From assembly GCA_018881555.1 (NCBI GenBank), contig JACAXG010000071.1:2114537-2178536 (forward strand): a stretch of 64,000 nt of DNA. The letters run 5' to 3'. Source of the stretch: Amblyornis subalaris. Taxonomy: Eukaryota > Chordata > Aves > Passeriformes > Ptilonorhynchidae. The position numbers and the translations under genes were made by a program. Below, piece after piece: positions 34,027 through 49,000 of the stretch. Within the stretch, counting starts at the first letter, position 1. Every line of letters begins with the position of its first letter. Under the pieces are notes generated by a model. It did no database searches, was not told the DNA's origin, and saw nothing but the letters and a program-made list of their open reading frames with translations.

Positions 34027-37000
34027 CTAAATGACAGTCTGGGAGCGTTGTCGGAGGCTCAGGGGCTTCAGAGAGCTGCTGGAAGCAGATGCAGGCTCTT
34101 GCNATGGTGTCTGAGATTCCTCTTTCCTGGAGTGCTCCTCATACCATTCCTGCAACGGGAGAGCAAACACAGGGATCAGGCTGTGCCCCACGCTGGCCTC
34201 GCAGCCCTACAGCCACACCCCAAAAGGGCAGAGCCTTCGGTCACTCTGCCAGGTGAGGGCACATCTTTTCAGGCACAGAGGGCTCTTTCCAAAGCCCTGG
34301 ATACAGCCTAAACTCCTGGAACAACCCGGTTAACTGCAGCATGGTTGTGGTGGATGCACTGAGACTTTGCCTCCCACCCACCCACACCTGGGCAAGGAAA
34401 CATCCCTCTCTCAGGACGTCCCTCCTGAACAGCCAGGGCCTGAGTATGGCTGTTCCCATGATGTCTGGGATTTGCAGAGCTGCTCCTGATCCTGGGCAGC
34501 ACCCAGAGTGTTCCAGGGTGTGACATCCCTGGATCACAGACCGAGCAGAACAGGCAGGGAGCTTCTCTGCANACCAACCAGCCCCGTGGTAAACAACATG
34601 TTCATTTTCCTTAGGGGGACTCAAGACTCATCCCCAAACTGTCTGCTCCGGGGACAAAGGACAGATTCAAATGGATACAAGATTAATTCTAATCATTACA
34701 CAAGCCCACGACCTCCAACTACCTCTGGCAGGACAGTGACCAAATCCACGGCAGGAAGTCCTGACCACNGAGGGCACAAGCAGGAAGGTGCTAAAAATCC
34801 AAGGAATCCGCTGATTTATGTGTTTCCCACCTCACTCAGCCTGCAAACCAGGCAGCCCTGCCTGGGACAACCCTGGGTTTGTGTGTCAGACAGACACGCC
34901 TAAGCTCAAACACAACCACATTCCAGAGGTTTAAGAGCTCTGTGCTCAGCAGCCAAGCCCCAGGCAGCAGCACACATTGCCCACAGCCCCAGCACACACC
35001 CGGGGAGCCCAGGGGAGCTCAGCCAAGCAGAGGTGCCTGTGCACACCCCCAGTGTGGTTACTGTGCCTGGGCTGACTCTGCTGCACCCGCTGAGGAGCTC
35101 TCATGTGCTCTGTGGTTTAACAAAATCCCTGGTCTCAGAGGAAGGCAGCCCCCAGTGTTTAAAGGGATAGGTTGTTATCCCAGGGAATGTCCTCACCACA
35201 GACCTGGTGGTACCCCCAGCTCAGGCCCACATACCTGTATCTCCTCCTCATACATCTTCATACTCAAATCACTCTTGGTCCTCGATCTGCGTCCCAGAAA
35301 CACTGTTGACATTTGCTAAAGAGGTGGGGGAAGGAGGAGGAGAAAGCAAAAAAGACATTCATCAGTCACTGAGCAGCTGGATATGTCCTGGAACTTCAGG
35401 CATCCTTCCTGTGGACACCCATNATCCACCGAGGAGCTCAGGCTATCCCAGGCCCCTTCTGTTGTCACCCGAGAGCCTGCAGCCCTGCCCTTTGTCGTGG
35501 GGACACAGGGCTATAATGGCTACAAACAAAACAACCACTAAAGCTCCTCCCAGATGCATGAGACCACAGCTCTGAGACAAGAGCTCATTCTCCCAGTGGT
35601 TTTAGAATGGAAACATAAGCAGTGCCACGGAGAAAGGAAGCATCTGGAATTCTGCATAATGCTNCAGGACTGTCCCAGCCTCGGTGTGTGATGGCACAGA
35701 GAGGGAGGCAGCAGAATTACAAGACAGNGGCTTCCTTAGAGAAAAATAAATATGCTTTTTTTCCAGCCAGCACTGGGCCAGGGCAGCTNTAAAGGAAGTT
35801 TGCAGGGAACAGGGATGAGACTTTGTCAAGGACATTCAAGAAACAGCTGCGACTTTTCTAGAGCTGCTGCAGAGTCCCTCCAGTAGCCCAGCCCTCGACA
35901 CTACAAAGGCACGTGGACCTCCTCTCTTCAGACAGCCAAAGTGGCCCTGGCACATCTCCCTCTCCTGCAGCTGAGAACTCACAGTGCTTCCTCTTACCCC
36001 GTATTTGTCCATCTGCAGCACGATCTTCTGCAGCTGAGCTGTCTCAGTGGCAGCTGAAGTCCTCTTGTACAGCTCAATTATGCCAACCACCTCCTCCTTG
36101 GAGATCTCCTTCTCCAGCACAATGCCATTATCTTCTGGAGAGGCAAGAAACAGAAAGAGAGGAAAAAAAAGTCTCCAAGATGAGNATTGCTTCATCAGCC
36201 ACTATAACCCTGGAAGGCAGAGCCTAAAGCACACAAGACCAAGCCAGAGGTCAGGTACAGTCTGTGCCTGCTTTGTGTGACTAGAACATGGATATCCTTG
36301 ACCCCCAACAAGGCAGGGAAGAAGTTAACTAGTGTGTAGGGCCAGCAAACTTTCTAGCCCAAATTATTCTCATCAGGCTCCTCGGCTTCTTAAAAAAAAA
36401 TAAATCTTGTAGCTTTTTGCTCGCCTGTAAATAAAGACATCAAATAATCACACAAGAGTTGCTGCCTTTTGACCTTCATCTGCATAACAGAGCTTGGGAA
36501 TTCAGGGCTAACCAATGTCCTTCACTGCTTTCTTCAAACTGGGTGCAGGAGGAATCATAACAAGTTTCCCTAAATAACAACTCCTGGCTCCTACAGTCAT
36601 GGGCCACACAAACTTGATCCCCTGGCACCTAAAAAAATGGGGGGCTGAGGCCTTCACCTGAAGGAGTAACAAGAGAAGGGCTATAAGAGATGAGTGTGGT
36701 TTGGCACCTAAATTAGCAGGTCATGAAGATACCTGCAGTTCCAGAGCCCCAGCTCAGGAGACAAAGGACAGTGAGTAAGTGATGACTCAGAGGGATGAGG
36801 GGATGGAGAGCCCAGTCACTGCCAGTTCCCAAAGGAAAAGGCAAGTCCAAACCCAGCACAGAGTCACCAGCCTAAGGACAACTGGAAAATGTGGAAAGAA
36901 CTGGACAGGCAGTGTCTGTTGTCCTCCACGTCATGGCAAAAAGTGCTGGCAAACCACCAGGGTTTTGGTGCCCGAATGCTGGAAAAGCCCCTTGGAGACA

Positions 37001-40000
37001 CATTCTGCCCCCAGTGAGTATAGCAGTGAGGAAAGGAAGTTGGTTTAAAAAAAAATTACTCATCTTCCCTTCGTGTAAGGTCTCTGGGTGAGCTTTGCTA
37101 CATCACTGCAGCAGTATTTCCTAGAGATCTTGCACATGGACTTCCTGTTTTCAAAGAATTTGGTTGAAGTGGCTCAAGCAGTAGAAGTTTGTATGTGTGT
37201 GCACACACATGTATGAAACCCACAAAAACACATCCACACACACTTTTTGGGGAATTCTGGGGGAGAGATGAGGAGCAGAGCAGAAAGACCAGAAAGAGGT
37301 ATCACACAAAAGCAAATAAATTAGCTCAGGATGTCAGGNTAAAAAAAATATCTGGTTTTTCCTNGCCANTCCCATTCNCTCCTACAGACANAGGGCACCA
37401 GGGAGAGAAGAGACAATGCTGTAGGTCAACCAGCCCTCNGTTCTGACCTTCTGAATCCTGGTTCTTCCGAGTGTAGTTCATGCGGAAGACGAAAGCATCC
37501 AGGATGAAAGCCACGATGATTGTCATCACCACCATGGTCACAATGTAGAAGATCATGAAGTACAGACGGCTCCAGTGAGTGGTCTGGGATGTCACCCCTT
37601 CCTAAAGAGGAGAGGGAAGAAGTCAGCAGTGCACAAAAGAAGGGAAGGTCACTGTGAATTGCCTGTCAACAGACAAAAAGCAGCATAAACACCCTATTCT
37701 CTCTCTCATTCCTGGCTCCACGGCTGGCTCCAGGGACTGCTGGTGCAATGCCCAATGCCCCAAATGGTCCTTGCAGCTGAGCTGCCCCTCAAGCTAAAAA
37801 GAGAGGCTCCTACGGGCAAAGACACAGAACATTCAAAGCTCNTGGCTGTAAGAGCCATGAGAACACAGCCTGGACAGCAGGGTGACAAACTGGAGCACAG
37901 AGTGACTCCATTTGTCCAGATTGTGAAGCCTGGCCTGAAGGTGCCCAGCAGCATGGCAGGGGGTCAAATGCCACCCAAAGATGTCTGGCAACAAGTGACA
38001 ATAATGAGCCCATGCCCATCATGGGAAGAAAGCAGTGGTGGTGTGGAAGATGTGGCTGCCCTGGCAGAGCCTGTGCTGCCTGCACACCCCCCAGGGCAGC
38101 TGGGGTCACTCACCATGATGATGTACCAGTCATTGACAACTGTCAGCTCAAACAGGGTCACTGCACAGAGAGGGAGAAAACACACAGACAATTGTTCTAT
38201 CCATCCTGATCCATTTCACAGTGATTTTTAGATAAAGTATTTGACAGGGAAGACTGACCTAAGACAGCAGTTTCAATAAAGACAGCAAATCCAGAGAGAA
38301 CACAGACCCTCCCCACTGCATTAACTTCAACAAAGGGGGTCAGACCCACAGAACCTGCAGCATGGCTTCATCTCTGCTTTTTAAAGAAATCAGACCTGAC
38401 TCTTCACCAGAGAGCACAGACACCTCTGAAATCTCCAGGAGATAAGCATTCTGCTCACACATTAGGAAAAGTCATGGAGAGCAATCAACACATTCAAATT
38501 ATTCTTCATCAGAGGGTTTAAAGAAAGGCATTGACATGCTGTTGGCTCTTTAGGAGGGCAGTGACTTAACACCCTCCTTAAACACCTCAGGTCTGCTCAT
38601 CAGCCAGAAGAGATCTGCTGGCTTCCAGCTGGCTTTAAGAGACCTCTGCTTACCTTGCAAAGCAGCCATGGCACCATTAGTCAGCTGGAGCTCTCCAGAC
38701 AGAAAGAGCAGGATGCTGAGCGAGGTGCATTAGCAGGACTCCCTGGGAGAGTCCCAGGCTCACATGAGCATTACAGCATTGCAGAGCCATCCAGCTCCGC
38801 AGGAANACAGAATAATCTTTGCTAGAGACAAAACTGCCCTTACCAAAGCTGTTCAGGATGTTGTCAAAGTTGTTGAGATAGTAATAGCCTTCTTCCACCA
38901 CCGTTTTGTTGCCAACCGTGTGATTCACCCAGCGGTAGGAATCTGCCACCGTGCTTGTGCTGGTTGGAGAAACCAGGACAAACAATCAGCAGAGACTGGA
39001 AAAGCAAGGAAAATCTCAAGGGTTATAAATACCAACCCCCCTAGAAGGTGATGAGAACGGTNGCAGTTTCTACCTCTTGGCCAACACTTGCCTTTTCCTC
39101 TGGAAGAAATCCTCTCTCCTTCACAAGCCCAGGGAGCGCATGGAGTCTTTCTAATTATTCAGCAAATGTTATACCAGAGGAACTGAGAGTTTGAATTCCT
39201 TGGCTCACACCCTTAAAGCCTGGCATTTCCAAGTGGTCTCCCATCATTTGAGATGAAAAGGGCACAGGACAGTTTAGATTCCAGGTCCAGGTGAATTTAT
39301 CTTCGTAGAAAGGGAGGTTTAATTATCTAATACCCCTGGACAAGCAACTCTGGCATCATGGAAACAGAATGGTTTGGGTAGGAAGGGACCTTAGAGATCA
39401 TCCAGTTCCACCCCTTGCCATGGGCAGGGACCTTCCACTAGACCAGGNTGCTCCAAGCCCCATCCAACCTGGCCTTGGACACTTGCAGAGAAATGAAGTG
39501 TCTCCTGGATTTTTGCCACACGTTGCCTTAGCTACAAAACCCCATTGAGCCCCATCCTCTGGCCACTTCTCCACAGGGAAACAGAGCTACCAGAGCTCCC
39601 TGCTGCTGGCTGACCACCAAAAGCCCTGTGGAGGGGGCTGGATTTGAGGTACTCACTTGCAGCAGTTCGGGTAGACCACGCCAGCAAAGAACTCCATGCC
39701 AACAATGGCAAAGCAATAGTAGAAGATCAGCAGGGTTAAACCCAGGCTGGAGGCAAAAACAGAAAGAGTACTGTGCTACTGAAGAGTTGCTAAGGCAGGG
39801 AAACACAAAATCCCAGGCCGGTTGCTCTGGGAGGAGTTTCCAAGGGATGGGAAGCAGCACTGAGAGTCCCAGACCACCCTCCCTGCTGCTGGGGCTCTGC
39901 AGTTCTCTGCCTGCTCTCATTCAGGGAGTCCTTGGACAAGGAGTTTGCCACTTGCTGAAGAAAGAAACTAAAGAGCAGCCTGGATTCCCTCCCAGCCTGT

Positions 40001-43000
40001 CCTTCTCTGTTAAATAAACGTCTCTCCACAGTTTCTTTAATGAAGAACACCACACAGTGTTTGTGCCCTCTCCACATCCTTGGATGCAGGGACTATGCCA
40101 AGAGCAGGGCTCTGCAGCCAGCACGCTCTGCTCAGGCCTCCTGCAAGGGAACCAGAGCTGGGGATGCCCCACTCAAGCAGCAGGCTGCCTCTGCCCCACC
40201 ATTTCACAATAAAGCTCTCAAGAGGCTCTGCTGAGGGCAGGGAAGCATCTGGGGCTGAGTGTATTCATGCCAATGTTCATCCCATATGGGCTTCCTCTCT
40301 CAGCAAGAGCTGGGATGGGGGAGAAAAGTTAAAACAGAGACTCTTAGTTATGCTCCTAACACAAAAGCAGGAGGAGGCCCAGCGTGCTGGGGTGTTGCTG
40401 CTCCAAGAAACTGGAAGAGTAACACTCCACTGCAGCACAGTGATGACTCACTAACAATTTATTGACAGGTCAGAGCGTGAATCCCTTTAGCAGGTTTGAC
40501 AGGCCCCTACCCTGGCCCCAGCCCTGGACACTAAACCTTCACTCCCTCTCCCTGCCATCACCCAGAGAGCAGGAGTTGGTACCTGGCCATCCTAGGGAAC
40601 AGCTCAAACATGGTGTCCAGGACGTTCCTGTAGCGTTTCTTCAGTTTAAACAGCCTGGAAGGAGAGGCCAGGAGTTANCCACACCCTGCAGCTTTCCTGG
40701 TGNTGGGGGAAATAGTTCAAGGGAGAATCTCTCTCTACCTCCCGGGTCAACAACAGTAAGGTTTCCTTGCATCAGATTCACAGGATCTGCTCTTGCTCAA
40801 GTCTCTGCTCACCTAACAAAGTCCTGCTGCCCNGTCTGAATATTTGTGACATATTCAACTACTTACAGGATTGAGGATCTCAAGGAAAAAAAAGCTGCCT
40901 TTTTACACAGCATGATGCATAAANAGCTATTTTAAAAAACCTAAAAATTTTAAGAACTTATACTAGTACTGTGCCCAGGGTCAGGACTCATTCCTTCTTC
41001 CCTCAGACACAAGCTTTTCTGTGTTTNCCCCATGACCCAATAAAAATTGATGAAAGAAAACTACACTGTGCCTGCTAATTTAAGATTTGGCAACTCCATC
41101 AGCCTTTACAGAGAAACACAGCTGCCAAACAGGCTTTGGCAGGGGAGGAACAGAGAAAACATTATTTTTTTTCCCCCCTCTAGAGTGTCATAAAGCGTTC
41201 TTAAAATCCTCACTGGAGAGCTAAATTACATTAGCTTGTTTTTAAGGAAACATTTTGCCTCAAATCCCTTCCCCCCACAGTTCTGGAGGTGTTTGTGAAG
41301 GTGAGTGCACCTCGACANGAGAGGGTTAATCAGCCCCAGCTCCCTGAGCTGCAGAGAGGTTACAGGCCGTGGTCTTGCTCAAAGTGTGAGATGCAGTCAG
41401 AGCAGGGCAGTACTTCACCCTAGAAAGCAGCATCCTTTGAAAACTGTAATTTCTGGTAATTCAGTGGAAATTATTAAACTGGCTCAGACCGTCTCACCCT
41501 GACAGAAGAGCTTTTCTCTGAACAGCATCAGACAATTTAGAGGAGGTGTAAGAACCCCACGAAGGCAGACACAGGATAATCTGCCCCCGGTAAATCCCTT
41601 GATCTCTATTAGAGATCAGCTTAAGCTCCAAAGCACGGGGTTTCATATCCCATCCCAAGTTTTTGTTATCGCTCATTTTGATAACTCTGGCTAATCTCAT
41701 TACCCCACGCGATTCCTGCCTGCCATGGTCACATACCCACAGAGCAATCCTTGCCCTCTCCTGGTAAGGAGCTCGGTCCCCAACGGGATTGATGGAAAAC
41801 AAGCCTCTTTTCCCCCACCTGCTCTCTGGAATTTCCCCCCTCCCAGCGTTCCCACCTCACCTCAGCAGCTGGAGGGGTCGCAGGACCACAATGAAGTAAA
41901 ATGGCTCCATGTTAAAAGCCAGTGCCATGAGCCCCAAGAATGCAAACAGGGTGACTGAGAAGTCAAAGCTGGAAAGAAAAAAAACAAAATAAAATAAGAG
42001 CAATGGCTTATCAGCAGTGTTTCAGCAGAGAAGAGAGATTGGTGCTGCTGCAGCCTAACGAGATGCACGAGGCCAAGGACAGAAGAATTACAAGAATTAT
42101 AATGATGGCCTTCTCTACAGCCTTAAAACTCATGTCAGAAGTTGGTGCTTCCAACCCAAAAACATGCAAGTTTTTGCTTTTTGTTTCCAGCCCCTCAAAC
42201 ATGAAACACTTACAGATTCCAGCCTGAGGACAGGTACTCCACAGGCCCCAGCCCAGTGGTCTTCAGGAGCAGCTCCACGCCATAGACTGCCAAACAAGAG
42301 CACAGCCATGGTCAGGGACGAGCAGCAACACTGGGAGGGCCCANGTGAAGGTTTGCTTTCATGGATGTGTGGTGGTTTTAGTACAGGATTTCTGAACAGG
42401 GGTTAACAGACCCCCCCACCCATCCTCCTTATTGTCAGTGAGGTGCCAAAGAGACATTTCCCCTCTAAATCAACACATTTTCCTGTGGCTAATGTGCTAT
42501 AAATGTTGAGGGACAAGATCCCCCTGGATGGAGGCTCTACACCCACAGCTAAGTTATAACTTCAANTTCCCTCTCAACTCCTCATGAAACAACACAGCTC
42601 TGCTGGGAGGCATCAGCTTACTTGTGAGGAAGACTATGTAGCTCCATGGGACGTTCCTGGAGAAGAAATTCCCTCCTGTAAGACATAAAAACAGCTTTCT
42701 CAAGTCTTCCCTTTTTTCAATCCCCTAGCACCACAGTCAAGAAACAAGCTGTGATGTTTCCGACCTTGCAACATGAAGGTTTCCACAAGAATCCAAATTC
42801 CATTCACAGCCACCACGGTATCTGGAAAACAAAGTAAAAAGCCATAGCAAAACCACTCCTGGGTATCCTTTTCCTAGGCTAACAAAAAGAGTGCAATATC
42901 AGGCAAGTGGCAGGGTCACTGGTTCCAACTCAGTGAACAAACTGAACTCATCACTTGTCCTCCACCCTGGCTTTTCCCAGGCCTTTAACAGATGCAGTAC

Positions 43001-46000
43001 CTCTATCTTCAGAAGGCAACAAAACTAAAAAAACCCTCGAAATCCCAAATTACTGAGTAGGAATAGATCATTTAGAAGGCAGCAGGCAGCACCAGGAGGA
43101 AGCACTCTTTCTCCTCTAGAGAAGAGGAGCACAGACTCCTTCTCACAGGCAGCACAGTTGCCAAGCAATCCCTCCAGCAGTGAGGATGCTCACACCTCCT
43201 CAAGAGCAAACAGAATGTCATTGACTGGCAAGGCAGCTCCTTATCCAGCACCCTTCAGCTGCAAAATAAACCCCCCAAGGCTTGGGGAAGCTAATCCCCA
43301 AGCTACACACATGCAACAAGCTGGCCCCTGCAGCACCAGCCCCACGGGTGTGTTGTGTAGGGAGCCAGGGAGCCTCTCCAGAGCCAGAGCTCACAGCCCA
43401 GGCTGGGGTACAATTAAGCAGGTCCCTCCCTCTCCACCAAAACTCCCAAATCTGTCCTCCAGCCACGGCTCAGGCCACACCAAGTCCTTGGAGGGCTGGC
43501 AGACACAGCACACCAGACCCACACNAGCAAGGGAGCCAAGGAGAGACAACTCATTGCTTCTACTCACACATGGTGTACTGGAACACACGGGACTTCACAA
43601 GGATGTTGATGCCTGCATGAAGGAAAGAATGATAAAATAAACATTTACAAAATCCTTACCACAGATTCCTCTATCTTCTCCCTAGAGACATTTCAGATAA
43701 TCCTCAGCACAGAAGCTAAACAGATCATCAGATTATTAACTTAAACTAACAAGTTTAAACGTCCTCTAGAATTTTAGCAGCAATGAAGTCATTATCCTCA
43801 CCCCCCAGAATGGCTTGCTTTGTCTCTACGTCCTAGTTCTGGGGNGTGGACAGAGGTAAATGCAGCTGCTGAAGCAGTGCTTGGAACAACAAGGAGGGAG
43901 CATCAGTAGAGCTGTGAGGGCTCCTGTGGCAGCTGTGCTTGGATCAGGGAGTTCCCCAGGAGCACACAACACCTCAGAAGAGCTGCAGGTTCTGCCAGTT
44001 CTTAATTCTGAATGGTTACATCCAGTCAGNGAACTTGGGACACAGGAGGTAAATCCCATTGGCAAGACACTACCCTGATGGGTGTTTCTGACCTCTTTTC
44101 CCTTCCCAAACAGCTGTACTCGACCTGAATGGGACCTGCAAACACATCTTGGGACCAGGCAGCCTAAAAGCTTTTGTGACAACCCAAATCCCACTCCACA
44201 GTCAGTGCAGGAATATTTACAGGACAGAAATCTTCCTTGGAGACTCTGAATAAAAGGCTCTGGATACACAGGGCCTGGAAGGCCTTCCCTCAGCTGCTTG
44301 CCAGGGACATAAGAGAAAGCCCCTCCAGAGTGTCCTGTCTGTGTAGAGAAGCACTCTTGCTGTTGGCTGAACACGTGCAGTGTGTTACCTTTGAAAATAA
44401 GGAATGCAGTCCGTGGAAGGTCATCAAACCAGTGCTCGCGGTTCCGCTTGGCCTGGAAGCACAACAGCCACGCTCAGCAGCAGCCAGGGCTACACCCCCA
44501 CAAAAACAAGGTGGGTCTCCATCCCTGCCCTTAGCCCCAGCTTTTAGATTGCCTCTGTTTCTCACCCAGCTCCTCTCTAAGCACTGGCTTCCTTTGCTCT
44601 CCCTCCCACACATGTTTCCCCACTGCTGCACCCAACACACACTCACCTTCCATTTTAAGCCAACAACTTCATAGAAATTGTAAAAATCCTTTAGACTGCA
44701 AAACAGAAAGAAACATCTCATCAGAGCCTTGAGAGCGACTAGATCCTTAATTGTCCTTGTCAGACATCAGCAGTGCAGAGTCCCTGGAAGTTATTAACTC
44801 CTTATTAGAACTGCAGCCACAGCTGACAGAACTCAACACTGACCTCTTCCCAGCCTGGCCAAAGGTTCCTGACTGACAATAGCCAGAATCTCCTTTCTGT
44901 AATGCTTCAGCCCTTAGGGGAAACTCTGACTCTNCTGAACTCCAGAATTTTACCACTGAGAGGAAAGACCTGAGACTTAGAAGCCAACTCCAAGGCACAG
45001 AGATTGCACCGCTCTCCATGAAGAAGTCTTGGACTGTCTTAATTACTCATACAGTCCTTTTCTAACATCTTGGCACATTTTCTTTTCAAGGTAAAAATGA
45101 AGTTTGAAAAAGGACATGAAAGCAGAGAAACTCATAGAACATGAGTGCCTGTCTAGGTGCACAGGGTCAGGTCTGTAACAGCTTTTACGTGTCTGAAAGT
45201 GAGGATGCTGAACTCCTCTGACTCTTACTGGTGACATTAGGAGCCTAAATTTCAGAACTCAGTCTTTCTCCCTCTGCCATTTTCAATACTTCTCTGTGGC
45301 ACTTGACCTCAAGGAGAAGCATCAGCACCAGTTTCATGAGAGACTCACTCTGAGTCTGTCTGCGGCCAGAACAAAGGAAAAGGAAGTGAAGGTCTCCTGC
45401 TCTAATTCCCTTTGCTTCCTTCCTGGCTGGAGTTAGCTGCACCCACCCACCAGAATGGCAATTCTCTGCCTCATAACACAGAGGATGGCAGTCCTGAAAG
45501 CACCAGCAGAACCAGATTTTAATTAACAAAACCCTGGGGGGGACAGCCAGCTGCTGGAAAAAGCAAAAACTTGTTAAGCTGCGAGGCTGCGCTGTGCGGG
45601 GAAATGCTCCTCGCAGGCTCCAGTGCCGTTCCCCAGCTCCTGCCTCCTCTGCTCTGGCAGGGGAGTGGGAAGCAGATCTCGCCTGTGAGTGCCAGCACAG
45701 CACTGTATCCACAAGAGGGCACGCAGGAACTCCCTCACCTCCCAAGGAAAACCTCAGCTCTCAGGTTACCCACCCCTCCCAGCTCCCTGCTTCCCAGACA
45801 AACCCTTCCCATCGCAGAACTCCATTCCCACATCTCGGGCAGCGTTCATTCCCGTAAACCCAGCCATCCTCTCCGGAGCACAGCCCAGCTGCAGGGAGTG
45901 GAGAGAGCTCCCCGCTCTGGGAACAGCAGCGGGACCATCCTACCTGACTAAAGGGGTATTGCTCTGGTTCAGCGCTTTGAAGGTGAGATATCTCTCCCTG

Positions 46001-49000
46001 GCACACATCCGAGGCTTGTAGAACCGCAGCAGCCCTTCGAAGTGCTTGAAGGAAATTCCAGACGGCCTCTGGGAACAAAGGAATGCTGTCAGGAGCGGCG
46101 ACATCAGGCAGGAACACACAGAGGCCAGGGCTTTTAATTCTCACTCTGGATTTGTTTCAAGCAGGATTTCAGACATCATAACTGAGCCCCCTAAGTACCC
46201 TAAGCTATTATTTTGACATACCAAGCTTATCCCGGGGCACAGACATCAGAAAGCTCTCCTGGCAATTGGTCCCTCCAGCAAATGCAGAACTGTTCCCTGT
46301 TGCCCCATCACCTGAAAATTGTCCAACCAGACACCCCGAGCAGAGTTCAACCCCTCTTCTTGGGAAATTAGCAGGCAGCCTGACAGATCCCATTATGGCA
46401 CTTTTTTAAGACTATCAGCTATGTGCACTAAACATGAACTAATCTACTAGAAGTGGGTTAGTTATTTTTGGGCCTTATTTCTCTTGCTGCTCCAACAAGT
46501 TAAGCAAGAAATCAACCTTCTCCCCCAAGTGCTTGTCCCTGTAAAAAGTTGTGTGTGAATTCCTTCTGTTTCCGCACCGTTCACTCGTGCAGGATTTACA
46601 AACTGGATTGTATCTTCCCTTGTATGACCCACCCCTCCTCTCAGTACTGGTGCTTGGTCAGTCAAGCAAGCCCTCCAGTGACCCAAACTGAATGGGACAG
46701 AAATCAATGGTCACATGCACTCCAGAACAACTTTTATCAAGCCACCTCCATAACCTCACGCGGGGGTGAAATTCAGAGCACTCCGCTTTTTCTCCAGGAA
46801 CAGAGATGAGCAAGTCACACGAATGAAAAAACCAGCAGCCCTTGGTGAGCCTGCTCACCACCAACAGACGCAAGTCCCCTTTTTTTGGGAGGTGCTGTCG
46901 GAGCAGCCCAGCCCAGGGGGTTGCCAGCAGCCGTACCTGTTTGGTGACCAGCAGCCGGTAGGCGTGCTGGATGGCCGAGCGCTTGTGCAGCAGCAAGGAC
47001 TTGAACTTCCTCTTCTCAATGTCGTTGAAAGTGTCAAACACAACAGCCAGAAGCTGAGAGAGAACACAGGAGAGAAAGTGGTGTTTTGATCCTCATGCTC
47101 TGCAGGGCTTCAGGGAGGCAAGGAGAGGCACTGCCTGCAGCAGGAATGCTGATGGAGGCGGGACAGAGTCAGTGAGGTCCCACTGGTGTAAGGGATCCCA
47201 CAAAGGGATCCCCAAGCTCACTGCACACACACTGACCCACTTTTTGGACAAGGGCCAGACGTTTCTGGCCTCTCGACACTTGCTAGTGGGTTTTAAGAGC
47301 TAAGGCTAAACCCACAAATGCCAACAGAAAACCACATCAAAAGGTTTATTAAAACATCCCGATCTGTTCCTGAAAAGCAGGTTTTGAGGGCTGCTCTCTG
47401 GATTCACCCTTCCATGGAGCTTTGGCTAACACATGTCAAAGCCAACCCTCCATCTAGGACACAATCAGTGAAATCCAAGCCCTCACCTTGGGATGCAGAA
47501 TCCCTCAGCTCCTTTGGCAAGCCCTTTTCCACCACTCACATCCTCCCCCGAGCAGCTGTGCTCTCACTCTGCAGCGATCAGCACTCAAGTCCTGCCATCC
47601 TGAGTAATTCCATCCCCTTCAAACTGATTTACAAAGTATTTCAGGCAAGTCCAGATAATAAAATGCCATTTTATGATAAATAATTAAGACAGAGAAGGAC
47701 AATAAATTTCGTGCAACTGAGTATGTCACTCCAAGCACGATATTAATGTGAGAGAAGTTGAAAGATGCTCGTATAATTTGGGTTTCTGTGATTTAGTTCA
47801 ATTCCTCACGGTTAGACATTAAAAGAGTTCTATCTGTAGCCAAGCTGTCACTTCTAGAAGTATTCTGCCAAAGGGTCTGAGATGATTAGAGAGCAGTTTT
47901 GGGAATGGGGAAGACACTGCTGAGCAATGAGCTCCAAAATCAGGCAGAGAGAACTCAAGTGCTTCGCTGGGGACTCACCAAGTTCATGATGAAGTAGAGC
48001 TCAATGGANAGATACACGATGAAGAAGACACAGGACCAGGGGTTCCGGGCATAGGATGGCATCATCACGTCAGGGAAACTGCACCCCAAAGGACACAAGT
48101 TTAAGCACCAAATAGCTCATGTTACACATCCCACTACACAGGCAAGAGGCACAGGGCACAGGGGNGTGTGTGTGGGTGTAAACTCACATCTAAAGGTCTG
48201 CATGTTTGTGCAAAATGTATGAAAGAAAGAAAAACGGCAAGCACGTTCCTTGCACATCCCAAACACCACACGGGATTTGGGGTGTGGTTAAGGGTTGTGA
48301 TTTGACACTTAACAACAGCAGTACAGCCTCGGTGTAAGTGTTACAACCTCAGATTTATTCCATTCTTTGCTAATTTCCTAATCCTCAGAGCTCTCCCTGC
48401 CAGCAGACCAATATTTACCCACTGTGGTTATCCCAATCTCCTAGCAGATAGGTGAACTGAAGCACAGAANAGGAAGTTACTTCTCAACAGTTAACTGCTG
48501 GCTGACAAAGGAGAACGAACACAAACTTTCCCTTCTCAGACCAAGGCCTAACAAAGCTGTTTCCCCCCTTATTGCCCTCACAGTGATGAAGAGGTCTGAG
48601 TCCTTAGAGATAACTCTGCAGCTGAGGTCACAGTGTCCTAAAGCAAAATGAAATACCAGTTCTTCCCATGCAGGCTGATCCTGGAAATCTCTCTCTCAAG
48701 CAGAGCAAAGGGGTCACACATTTGGAGACAGAGCATTTCTGCAGATAAACTCTTGGCTCTGCCAGACTCCTCTGGGACAAAGGAAAAGACTGAGACAGAA
48801 GAGCATGAACTTACTTTGAAGTGGTCAAAAGCACGAAGAGATTCACCAGGCTGTTCTCTAAGGTATTGAAGTACTGAAAGAAAAAACTCCCATGACAAAA
48901 TGCAAGCAGAATTTCATAGGGACATTTTGTTCAAAAAACAAGAACCAGCCCCCCCAGCCCTTCGAACATAGGCACTCCCACTATTCCCTGATGCCTTCCC

